From contig NZ_AUBU01000001.1 of the NCBI RefSeq assembly GCF_000429405.1, positions 62,001-126,000 on the forward strand: a DNA stretch of 64,000 nt, in the 5' to 3' direction. The stretch's first letter is position 1. Every line of letters starts with the position of its first letter. Positions 1 through 7,205 of this stretch are shown piece after piece. The DNA comes from Algoriphagus marincola DSM 16067 (GTDB taxonomy: Bacteria > Bacteroidota > Bacteroidia > Cytophagales > Cyclobacteriaceae). Under the pieces are notes generated by a model, which worked only from the letters and a program-made list of their open reading frames with translations, searched no databases and was not told the origin of the DNA. A program made the position numbers and the translations under genes.

Positions 1-224
1 AATGGTTGGCTTTATTCTTCACAGGAATGGAAGGTTGGTATGATTGGAGAAGGACTAATTATCCAGAGATCTTGCCAGGTCCAGCAGCCTTCATCAATAC
101 CGTACCCGTTCGATACATGTATCCTTCTTCAGTACAGTCTCTTAATGGAGAAAAATATCAAGAAGTGATTTCCCGTCAGGGTCCTGATGAAATTACTACC
201 CGGGTTTGGTGGGATGTTAATTGA
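1..224 (+). CDS. SusD/RagB-family nutrient-binding lipoprotein, C-terminal fragment
   Basis: Only the last 74 or so residues lie in the window; the frame is open from the left edge and stops at 222-224. The fragment reads W-L-A-L-F-F-T-G-M-E-G-W-Y-D-W-R-R-T, the typical C-terminal block of SusD-like proteins (an ALF..G.E.W..WRRT pattern), followed by the RYMYP..QSLN segment also common in this family. SusD proteins are outer-membrane lipoproteins that cap a TonB-dependent SusC pore and select the substrate. A SusC gene is expected just left of the window. The gene lies 72 nt upstream of a co-directional phosphatase gene, so the imported compound may be phosphorylated or a phosphonate; that is inference from context. 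Confidence 0.85.
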   Translation, partial: WLALFFTGMEGWYDWRRTNYPEILPGPAAFINTVPVRYMYPSSVQSLNGEKYQEVISRQGPDEITTRVWWDVN

Positions 225-250
225 TAAGCCACTAACTTAAATCAATCAAG

Positions 251-277
251 AGCTGCCAGTCTTTTTGCCTGGTAGCT
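251..277 (+). terminator. Intercistronic hairpin after the susD-like gene
   Basis: A 9-bp stem (AGCTGCCAG / CTGGTAGCT, one G-T wobble) encloses a 9-nt loop at 260-268. It is followed by AATTTTAAATT and not by a clean T run, so it may act as a weak terminator or as a processing and stability element that lowers expression of the following phosphatase gene compared with susCD. Confidence 0.45.
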
Positions 278-296
278 AATTTTAAATTACAATACT

Positions 297-1385
297 ATGA
301 GAAAAATAGTCTTTTTGGTTTTGATTATGTCCTTACCGGGGATGGATCTCTTGGCTCAGAAAACCACTCAAACAGAAAACATAATCTTAATCACCTTTGA
401 TGGTCTGCGATGGCAGGAGCTCTTTAAGGGAGCAGATTCATTAATGGTAGATGATACGGGACTAATTGATACGCCGGGGTCTCTTTTGGCAGATTACTGG
501 CATTCCGATCCAAAAAAGCGCCGAGAGATGCTGTTCCCATTCTTTTGGGGCACTATAGCCACTGAAGGTCAATTATATGGGAATAGGCATTTTGGTAATA
601 AAGTGGATAACAGTAATAAAATGTGGTTTTCCTATCCTGGATACAATGAGGTTCTTTCTGGCTTTGCGGATGATGACCGCATCAATTCCAATTCGAAAAT
701 CAATAATCCAAATGTTACTTTCCTTGAGTATCTCAATCAAATGCCAGAATATAATGGTAAGGTAATGGCTTTCGGTTCCTGGGATGTCTTTCCGTATATA
801 ATTCATGAAGAGCGTAGCGGTGTACCTGTCAATGCTGGCTTTGATCTGGCTGAAGGAGATGATCTGACGGATGTAGAAAGAACAGTCAATCGGATACAGC
901 AGGAGATCCGTGGACCTTGGGGTGGAGTTCGTTTAGATCCATTTACCCATCATTTTGCGATGGAAGGTTTGAAAAAGCACAGACCAAAAGTGATGTACAT
1001 TGCCTATGGAGAGACGGATGATTGGGCACATGGAGGCAAGTATGATCAATATATTTGGTCGGCTCATCAAACTGACGCCTACATCAAGGAGATTTGGGAT
1101 TGGGTTCAATCAGATCCTGAGTATAAAGACAAAACAACCTTAATCATTACTACAGATCATGGACGGGGAATTACCAAGACTTCTTGGAAAAGTCATGGAG
1201 CTTCCGTTCCAGAAGGTGGTGAAATTTGGATGATGGCAATAGGACCTGATACTCCAGCTTCAGGTGAAATGAAAATTGAAGGACAGTGGCACTCTGCTCA
1301 GGTTGCCAGGACAGTTTTCAAACTATTGGGTATGGAATATCCTGATCCTAAGGCAGGAGAAGTCATCAAGGATATGGTCCGATGA
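297..1385 (+). CDS. Alkaline phosphatase superfamily protein (type I phosphodiesterase/phosphatase-like), secreted
   Basis: This 362-residue protein starts with a signal peptide (about residues 1-20, ending LLAQ). Metal-site motifs of the alkaline phosphatase / PF01663 type are visible: ITFDGLRW (Asp35), a P-G-Y-N-E segment with Ser112 at the place of the Thr/Ser nucleophile, GETDDWAH (Asp241 or Asp242, His245), TTDHGRG (Asp287, His288) and a C-terminal His332. It should act in the periplasm on phosphate monoesters, diesters or phosphonate-type substrates; the family is broad and includes phosphonoacetate hydrolase, so the substrate cannot be read from sequence. It follows the susD-like gene and overlaps the next phosphoesterase gene by 4 nt (ATGA), which argues for translational coupling and a shared role in phosphorus scavenging. 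Confidence 0.8.
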   Translation: MRKIVFLVLIMSLPGMDLLAQKTTQTENIILITFDGLRWQELFKGADSLMVDDTGLIDTPGSLLADYWHSDPKKRREMLFPFFWGTIATEGQLYGNRHFGNKVDNSNKMWFSYPGYNEVLSGFADDDRINSNSKINNPNVTFLEYLNQMPEYNGKVMAFGSWDVFPYIIHEERSGVPVNAGFDLAEGDDLTDVERTVNRIQQEIRGPWGGVRLDPFTHHFAMEGLKKHRPKVMYIAYGETDDWAHGGKYDQYIWSAHQTDAYIKEIWDWVQSDPEYKDKTTLIITTDHGRGITKTSWKSHGASVPEGGEIWMMAIGPDTPASGEMKIEGQWHSAQVARTVFKLLGMEYPDPKAGEVIKDMVR

Positions 1386-3058
1386 AAAGGAATGTATTTA
1401 TACTTTTAGTAATGATTTCGTCAAGCTGTTTTGAAAAACCAACCTCCCCAACTTATGGGGAGGTGTTTTTTTCGGATGAATCTAAACTCATCTCTTTATT
1501 TGAGATGTCCTTTCCTCAAGAGGATACGCTGGCTTTAGATACGGGCTGGCAATACCTTGGTGCTGATTCGATTCCGGGTATGGAACAGCCTATTCCTGAA
1601 TTTACTTCGGAAGGCGAAGCGGTTTCCTTGCCCCATAAATTGGTCCTTCCTAATCATTCCCTTTGGTATTCATGGAAAGGTAATTTAGATGGGGGAGTAC
1701 TTTTTTTGGATGGAGACGATGGAGCTCAACTTTGGGTAAATGGAGAGCGAGTTCTGCGATCTGCTGAAGGGGAATTCTATAGGGTTGAGCAGGAAGGAGA
1801 GGTTCAGCTTATTGTCAGGGTGATAAATAATGCGGTTTCCGGAGGATTGAAAAAAGCCTTTTGGATGGCTGAATCAAGTTTTTTGAAATGGATGACTGAT
1901 CGAAATGAGCTGCTGGATTCGTTATTGCTCAATCGAAAAATTGAGTTGCTTACAGATTCAGGACTCAAGGCTCAACTCTTAGAATTAGACCAGAAAGATC
2001 GGGTGGGGAAGTTGGCTGACTACCCCATCATGATGACTGAGCCGATTATTATTCTGGACTCCAATGGAGAGCCTTTCCTTCGTTGGCAAAGCGAAAAGGG
2101 AGGTGAATCAGTTATTGGTAGAGAATCTGGCGAGAAGTATTCTGTTTCTTCGAAAGATGGAATCTTTACTTTTCCTATAAAATTTGGTGAAGTGTATAAG
2201 ATTTGGATTCAACAGGGTAAATCTCTTTTTGGACCTTTTCATTTTAATCAAGCTGAGCCTGCTGATCAAATCAGGCTTGCTATTTGGGGGGATTCTCAAG
2301 GAGGATGGAAGACTTTTAAGAAGATTTCTCATGAAATCGCTAGTCAAAATCCTGATTTTAGTCTAGGGCTTGGGGATTTGGTGAATAATGGTTCTCAACC
2401 TTTCGTTTACTCTCGATTTTTACAAGTGACCTCACAGATGAATGCTCCTCAGATCCTTATTCCAGGAAATCATGATTACGATGGTTTCTATGAAGATTTG
2501 ATAGCCAAAGAGATGGAGAGGCATCTGTTTTTGCCCGGTCAAAAGCGGTTTGGTTTTCAGATACTTGGTTCTGTGGGTGTTTTGGCTTTGGACCCAAATG
2601 TCAATTTCCCAGTTTCAATTCCAAAAGGAACGGAACAGCAGATTTGGATGGATTCTATACTGACGTCGGAAACCTGGTCAAACCTACGGTGGAAAGTGAT
2701 AGCAATCCATCAACCCCCTTATTCTCAGGGCTGGCCAGGATATCATGGAGAATTGAGCATTCGGGAGACATTAGAACCATATTTTCATAGGGGTTTGATT
2801 GATTTTGTCATAGCAGGCCATACGCATGATTACGAACGGCTCACTTTGAATTTTTCAGGAAATTCGGTTCACTTTCTAATCGTAGGTGGTGCTGGAGGAG
2901 GACTTGAACCAAAAGATAAAAGCTCAGACTATCCCAAAATGGACCGAGTGATTAAGGAACATCATTTTGGTATCTTGGATTTTGGGAAGGATAGTTTTAA
3001 TCTCAGGGTATTCAATTTGGAAGGGGAAATAATCGATCAGTTTACTGAAGAGGAATAG
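1382..3058 (+). CDS. Calcineurin-like metallophosphoesterase lipoprotein
   Basis: The 558-residue product has a short lipoprotein-type signal with Cys16. The N-terminal ~290 residues look like a beta-rich accessory part with no clear family. The C-terminal half carries the full metallophosphoesterase set: IWGDSQGG (Asp), GLGDLVNNG (Asp, Asn), PGNHDYDG (Asn-His), AIHQPPYS (His) and IAGHTHDYER (His-x-His), as in purple-acid-phosphatase-like enzymes. It probably cleaves phosphate esters at the cell envelope. Its ATG overlaps the stop of the preceding phosphatase by 4 nt, and its 3' end overlaps the convergent HD-domain gene by 22 nt. The pairing of two unrelated phosphatase folds behind susD suggests stepwise dephosphorylation of an imported compound (inference). 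Confidence 0.85.
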   Translation: MKRNVFILLVMISSSCFEKPTSPTYGEVFFSDESKLISLFEMSFPQEDTLALDTGWQYLGADSIPGMEQPIPEFTSEGEAVSLPHKLVLPNHSLWYSWKGNLDGGVLFLDGDDGAQLWVNGERVLRSAEGEFYRVEQEGEVQLIVRVINNAVSGGLKKAFWMAESSFLKWMTDRNELLDSLLLNRKIELLTDSGLKAQLLELDQKDRVGKLADYPIMMTEPIIILDSNGEPFLRWQSEKGGESVIGRESGEKYSVSSKDGIFTFPIKFGEVYKIWIQQGKSLFGPFHFNQAEPADQIRLAIWGDSQGGWKTFKKISHEIASQNPDFSLGLGDLVNNGSQPFVYSRFLQVTSQMNAPQILIPGNHDYDGFYEDLIAKEMERHLFLPGQKRFGFQILGSVGVLALDPNVNFPVSIPKGTEQQIWMDSILTSETWSNLRWKVIAIHQPPYSQGWPGYHGELSIRETLEPYFHRGLIDFVIAGHTHDYERLTLNFSGNSVHFLIVGGAGGGLEPKDKSSDYPKMDRVIKEHHFGILDFGKDSFNLRVFNLEGEIIDQFTEEE

Positions 3059-3624
3059 AGAACTTCTCTTGCCAGGGAAATGTATTTTTCCAAATCTGGC
3101 AAAGGAATGTTCTCATCCTTTGCCTCTTCATCCCAGTTCCTCATCAGCAGGGAAATATCGAAAAGGGGGTCATTTTCAAAGGCAAGTGCTTCATCATTGT
3201 CCATCGGCCCACCTTGGAATTCCAACGTTTTTTTGCTGGCTTCTGAAAGTTTTTCGAGATATTCTGGGAAGCGAAAAGTGAGATATCTTTTAGCCTGGAC
3301 ATGATTTTCTACCAGTTGGAGGATTTTTTCGGGAAATCCCAAACTTCGAAGAAAGTCCGCACCAATTTGCTCGTGGCGCTTTACACCAAAGCCCCCCATG
3401 GATTCTGTGTTTTCCAGATGATTTAGTAAGTGGCCAATATCATGAAAGAAGGCTGCCAGAATGACCTCTGAGTCAAATCCTTCCCTTTCGGCAAGTTGTG
3501 CTGATTGACACATGTGCTCGATTTGGGAGACGGGTTCTCCTATGTAGTCTTCATGTCCGTGATTCTTGTAAAGTCCAAAAATCAAATCGAGCTTTTGTTC
3601 AATAGATAAGCTAGAATAATTCAT
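3037..3624 (-). CDS. PhnZ-like HD-domain protein (putative mixed-valent diiron oxygenase of phosphonate catabolism)
   Basis: This 195-residue HD protein matches the family annotated as phosphonate-operon-associated HDIG protein. Candidate metal ligands are His37, His61-Asp62, His84, His108 and Asp165. Their spacing follows, as I recall it, that of PhnZ (His34, His58, Asp59, His80, His104, Asp161). Tyr27 and Glu30 in D-Y-I-G-E match the mobile Tyr24/Glu27 lid of PhnZ. PhnZ cleaves the C-P bond of (R)-1-hydroxy-2-aminoethylphosphonate to glycine and phosphate using O2. The usual partner, the 2-oxoglutarate oxygenase PhnY, is not in this window. The gene is divergent from the phosphonatase-like gene at 3972 and shares the intergenic control region. 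A different small hydroxyphosphonate or a cyclitol-like substrate is possible. Confidence 0.75.
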   Translation of the reverse strand: MNYSSLSIEQKLDLIFGLYKNHGHEDYIGEPVSQIEHMCQSAQLAEREGFDSEVILAAFFHDIGHLLNHLENTESMGGFGVKRHEQIGADFLRSLGFPEKILQLVENHVQAKRYLTFRFPEYLEKLSEASKKTLEFQGGPMDNDEALAFENDPLFDISLLMRNWDEEAKDENIPLPDLEKYISLAREVLYSSSVN

Positions 3625-3884
3625 CGTTTCATGTTTACAAATACTAAAATTATGAAAAATAACTTATCATTTTTTCTTGCTGGAAAACTTAACTTTTATT
3701 TTCTTTTAAGTTTAAGAATGAATAATATTCATCATAAAATATGGAGGCTTTTTTTAAAAAAAAATTGATTCTAATCCTTTAAAGTCCATTTTAACGAGTT
3801 TCTATCAAAGTATGGCTCAAGAATTATTCATAACAAAAAGATAATAACTATTACATGGAGTAAATGAATTTGATGTTTAATTTT

Positions 3885-3911
3885 GCTAAACAATAATTGA
3901 GTTGGTTTAGC
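3885..3911. repeat. Inverted repeat at the predicted start of transcription of the phosphonatase-like operon
   Basis: Perfect 7-bp arms GCTAAAC (3885-3891) and GTTTAGC (3905-3911) flank a 13-nt spacer. The left arm overlaps the end of the -7-type box at 3878-3885, so this could be an operator, or a 5' leader hairpin ahead of the terminator-like structure at 3921. Confidence 0.5.
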
Positions 3912-3920
3912 TTTAAAAAT

Positions 3921-3951
3921 GGGAGGGCTATCATTAGTCTCCCTTTTTTTT
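3921..3951 (+). terminator. Terminator-like hairpin in the leader of the phosphonatase-like operon
   Basis: GGGAG (3921-3925) pairs with CTCCC (3939-3943), loop of 13 nt, followed by eight T. It sits 20 nt before the ATG at 3972 and downstream of the predicted promoter. No gene lies upstream on the plus strand for it to terminate, so a role in attenuation is possible. Confidence 0.5.
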
Positions 3952-3971
3952 AGCCAAGTAAATGACAAATA

Positions 3972-4685
3972 ATGGGAAAAATCAGACTAGCTGTCTTCGA
4001 TATGGCAGGAACGACTATTCATGATGAAAATAATGTTGCTAAGGCTTTTCAGAAAGCATTGAATGAAGCTGGATATCCACAGGTAACCTTGAAAGAGGCC
4101 AATGAAAAAATGGGGTATTCGAAGCCTCAGGCTATCCGGGAACTCTTAGAAATCCACGAACCAAACTCAGATAAAATCACCGACGCCATCATAGAAAGAA
4201 TTCACTCTGATTTTGTCAATGGAATGCTACATCATTATGCTACGGAACCTGGTATCAAGCCTGTAGATGATGCAGAGGAAGTATTCGAGGCACTACACGA
4301 TATGGGTATCAAAGTGGCATTGGATACTGGTTTTAGTAGAGATATCACTGACATCATTTTAAAACGAGTTGGATGGGATCAAAGTGGTCATATCGATGCT
4401 ACGGCGGCAAGTGATGAAGTACAAAAAGGGCGTCCCTATCCTTTTATGATTCAAAAGATTATGGACGAACTTGGTATAGAAGACTCCAAATCTGTGATTA
4501 AAATCGGCGATACAGAAGTAGATATCAATGAAGGTCATAATGCTGATTGTTTGATGAGTATTGGGGTGACAAATGGGGTCTATTCACGTGAAGAGTTAAT
4601 TCCTCATCGGCCTACTCATCTTGTGAGTAATCTGAGAGAGCTCATTGAAATAGTGAAGCAATATGAATCCGCTTTAATGAGCTAA
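3972..4685 (+). CDS. Phosphonatase-like HAD hydrolase (phosphonoacetaldehyde hydrolase relative)
   Basis: A 237-residue HAD enzyme. Motif I is F-D10-M-A12-G-T-T: the residue two after the nucleophile Asp is Ala, as in phosphonoacetaldehyde hydrolase PhnX, where most HAD phosphatases have Asp. In the cap, M47-G-Y-S-K51 matches the PhnX M-G-x-x-K block, and the 41-residue distance from Asp10 to Lys51 equals that from Asp12 to Lys53 in the Bacillus cereus enzyme, whose Lys forms the Schiff base needed for C-P cleavage. The PhnX His three residues after that Lys is Ala here. Motif IV is IGDTEVDI (Asp about 177). Expected reaction: phosphonoacetaldehyde or a close analogue to aldehyde plus phosphate. 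It is the first gene of a tight three-gene run (1-nt gap to the next). Confidence 0.82.
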   Translation: MGKIRLAVFDMAGTTIHDENNVAKAFQKALNEAGYPQVTLKEANEKMGYSKPQAIRELLEIHEPNSDKITDAIIERIHSDFVNGMLHHYATEPGIKPVDDAEEVFEALHDMGIKVALDTGFSRDITDIILKRVGWDQSGHIDATAASDEVQKGRPYPFMIQKIMDELGIEDSKSVIKIGDTEVDINEGHNADCLMSIGVTNGVYSREELIPHRPTHLVSNLRELIEIVKQYESALMS

Positions 4686-4686
4686 C

Positions 4687-6009
4687 ATGTATCGCGTTCC
4701 TTCACTTTTTAGGCGATTAGAACAAGCAGGTACTTTCAAGATGAGTCTTTTTGCCGCAATCATGGGTTTTTTGACATACAGCAGCATGTATGCTTTCAGA
4801 AAGCCTTTTGCAGCTGCTGTTTTTGAAGGAGAATTGCTATGGGGACTTGATCTAAAAATCTGGCTTATTCTTGCTCAGACATTAGGCTACATGGCGAGTA
4901 AGTTTTATGGGATCAAAGTCATTTCTGAGCTTAAGAAAGAAGGAAGAGCATGGTTGATAATAGGCTTGATTTCCATTTCCTGGATTGCTTTGCTTGGTTT
5001 TGCAGTAGTACCAGAGCCTTATTCAGTAGTCTTTTTTTTAATCAATGGTTTTCCTTTAGGGTTAATCTGGGGGATTGTTTTCCACTACATGGAAGGTAGG
5101 CAGTTTACTGAAATGATGGGTTCTATGCTGGCTGCGAGTTTTGTTTTTTCATCGGGATTTGTCAAGTCAGTCGGGGTCTATTTAATGCAAAACTGGCAAA
5201 TCTCAGAGCATTGGATGCCTTTTGCCACAGGAGCTGTATTTTTTCCCTTATTGTTGCTCAGCGTATTTTTGCTTAATCATATACCTGAACCCACTGATCA
5301 AGATATCCAATTGCGAAGTCCTCGAGCTCCGATGAGTAGAAAAGATCGAAGAGATTTTTTTAAGGAATTTAGACCTGGGATTATTCTGTTGATAATCGTC
5401 TATATGATGCTTACCGGACTTCGCGATCTTCGGGATAATTTTGTTATTGAAATTTGGGATGGGCTGAATATTTCGGTCGAGCCTGAGCTTCTTACTCAAA
5501 CCGAAATTCCCATTACTTTAGGTTTGTTGGTTTTAATGACTGGATTGGTATTGGTCAAAAACAACAAAAAGGCATTTTTCATCAATCATTGGATTATCCT
5601 GATTGGATTCGGGCTTTCTATATTTTCGACCTTAGGACTACAAGCTGGTTTCATTTCTCCATTCTTTTGGATGGTTATGGTAGGCGCAGGTGTTTATATG
5701 GCCTATATACCGTTTAATTGCCTTCTTTTTGATCGGCTGATAGCCACTTTTAAGCGAAGTGGAAATGTGGGGTTTCTAATGTACTTAGTTGATAGTTTTG
5801 GGTATCTAGGTTCAAGTCTAATCCTATTTTCCAAGCAGCTTGTGGGCTGGGATTCAATTCCTTGGCTTCAATTTTATATCACGGCCATTTTTGGCTTTTT
5901 GGGGCTTTCACTCGTTTTAATGGCTGCTTCGTTTATTTATTTTCAAAGAAAACTTCTGCGAGAAGAGCGGGCAAAGCCTCATTCCGTAACCCTTATCAAT
6001 TCACTATGA
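4687..6009 (+). CDS. DUF5690-family integral membrane protein, candidate transporter
   Basis: The 440-residue product is almost entirely hydrophobic with roughly twelve possible membrane spans and a cytoplasmic-type basic loop in the middle (SRKDRRDFFKE, about residues 217-227). It has the look of a major-facilitator permease and matches what I know as DUF5690, a Bacteroidota family of unknown function. Its position between a phosphonatase-like enzyme and a phosphonate-clade FAD oxidoreductase, with a 1-nt gap upstream and a 4-nt ATGA overlap downstream, suggests inner-membrane import of the phosphonate or of an organophosphate. Function is inference from context only. Confidence 0.72.
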   Translation: MYRVPSLFRRLEQAGTFKMSLFAAIMGFLTYSSMYAFRKPFAAAVFEGELLWGLDLKIWLILAQTLGYMASKFYGIKVISELKKEGRAWLIIGLISISWIALLGFAVVPEPYSVVFFLINGFPLGLIWGIVFHYMEGRQFTEMMGSMLAASFVFSSGFVKSVGVYLMQNWQISEHWMPFATGAVFFPLLLLSVFLLNHIPEPTDQDIQLRSPRAPMSRKDRRDFFKEFRPGIILLIIVYMMLTGLRDLRDNFVIEIWDGLNISVEPELLTQTEIPITLGLLVLMTGLVLVKNNKKAFFINHWIILIGFGLSIFSTLGLQAGFISPFFWMVMVGAGVYMAYIPFNCLLFDRLIATFKRSGNVGFLMYLVDSFGYLGSSLILFSKQLVGWDSIPWLQFYITAIFGFLGLSLVLMAASFIYFQRKLLREERAKPHSVTLINSL

Positions 6010-7139
6010 GTACCAAAAAAGCGATCGTAATCGGAGCAGGTATTGTAGGTCTATCTATCACTCGAGCTCTCCATCAAAAAGGATATGAAGTTAAGGTTTT
6101 TGAGCGACACCCGAAGGCTCAAGGTGCTTCTGTTCGGAATTTCGGGATGGTTTGGCCAGTCGGGCAAGCGCAGGGTAAGACCTATGACAGGGCCATTCGC
6201 TCCCGAGAAATATGGCTTGAAATGAGTCAAAAAGCAGGTTTTTATGCAGAGCAGACTGGGGCTTTACACTTGGCCTACACAGATTTGGAGATGCAGGTAG
6301 TAGAGGAATATGTGAGGGAAATGAAAGGTCTCAAATCTGCCCATTCACTTTCTCCCTCAGAAGTGGCTATGAAAAGTCCAGCTGCAAAGCTCCAAGGTCT
6401 TAAAGGTGCTCTTTGGACGGAAGAAGAGGTAATAGTCGATCCAAGAGAGGCAATAGCAAAGCTAGGGGCCTATTTTGAGAATCAGCCAGGGATTGAGATT
6501 TTTTGGAATACGGCTATTTCTAAGGTAGAGGGAAATATTGTATTTAGTGGTTCAAAGCGCTGGGAGGCGGATAGGATATTCATTTGTTCAGGTGCAGATT
6601 TCGAAATATTGTATCCTGAAGTTTTTCAAGCTGCTGCTATTACAAAGTGTAAGCTTCAAATGGCTCGATTGGTGCAGCAACCCCAGAATTGGCGGATTGG
6701 TCCTGCTCTTTGTTCTGGACTTAGTTTTATTCATTATAAAGGCTTCGAAGTGTCTCCTAGTCTTCAAAAGCTGAAAGAAACCTATCAAGAGAAATTTCCA
6801 GAATTGCTTAAATGGGGTATTCACGTTATGGTTTCGCAGAATGGTCTAGGAGAATTGACTATAGGGGATAGTCACGAATATGGATTGGACCTTTCTCCAT
6901 TTGACAGGCAAGATATCAATGAGTTGATTTTCGATTTTTTAAAAACCTTTGCTCAGTTTAAAGACTGGAGAATTGAATCCACGTGGCATGGAATCTATCC
7001 TAAGATGACCAATGGGGCAACTGAGTTTATACATGAGCTTTCAGAAGATATTTGTATCGTAAATGGTTTAGGTGGAGCTGGGATGACTTTGTCTTTCGGA
7101 TTGGGAGAGGAAGTGGTAAACGGACTTTTGGGTAAATAG
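6006..7139 (+). CDS. DadA-like FAD-dependent oxidoreductase of the phosphonate-associated clade
   Basis: From the ATG at 6006 the product is 377 residues and starts directly with the FAD-binding fold (IVIGAGIVGLS, GxGxxG at about 11-16), followed by an ER-x-x-K-A-Q segment. The frame is open further upstream but that part overlaps the membrane gene in another frame; the ATGA overlap at 6006-6009 decides the start. The C-terminus (NGLGGAGMTLSFGLG) closes the FAD site as in glycine/sarcosine/D-amino-acid oxidases. The family corresponds to TIGR03364, often found in 2-aminoethylphosphonate gene clusters, where relatives oxidise N-alkylated or free aminoethylphosphonate to phosphonoacetaldehyde. 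That product would feed the PhnX-like enzyme two genes upstream. Confidence 0.82.
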   Translation: MSTKKAIVIGAGIVGLSITRALHQKGYEVKVFERHPKAQGASVRNFGMVWPVGQAQGKTYDRAIRSREIWLEMSQKAGFYAEQTGALHLAYTDLEMQVVEEYVREMKGLKSAHSLSPSEVAMKSPAAKLQGLKGALWTEEEVIVDPREAIAKLGAYFENQPGIEIFWNTAISKVEGNIVFSGSKRWEADRIFICSGADFEILYPEVFQAAAITKCKLQMARLVQQPQNWRIGPALCSGLSFIHYKGFEVSPSLQKLKETYQEKFPELLKWGIHVMVSQNGLGELTIGDSHEYGLDLSPFDRQDINELIFDFLKTFAQFKDWRIESTWHGIYPKMTNGATEFIHELSEDICIVNGLGGAGMTLSFGLGEEVVNGLLGK

Positions 7140-7205
7140 CCGATTTTTTTTCGGTGGTAAAAAGTTTTCCGTAGTTTACTTGAAATTTCCCTTTATTACC
7201 TAACT

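Larger units (their letters stand above)
3625..3971. promoter_or_regulatory. Divergent control region between the PhnZ-like and PhnX-like genes
   Basis: This is a 347-nt AT-rich region without a credible gene. On the plus side it contains a TAATTTTG (-7 type TAnnTTTG) at 3878-3885, an inverted repeat at 3885-3911 and a terminator-like hairpin at 3921-3951, all before the ATG at 3972. On the minus side I see no exact TAnnTTTG near the start of the PhnZ-like gene; a near match with a 3-nt spacer (TAgtaTTTG) lies about 25-35 nt upstream of its ATG. Confidence 0.5.

Noticed and set aside
5862..6005. N-terminal extension of the FAD oxidoreductase
   Set aside because: It overlaps the membrane protein gene in another frame and precedes the Rossmann-fold start; the ATGA overlap at 6006 is a better start.
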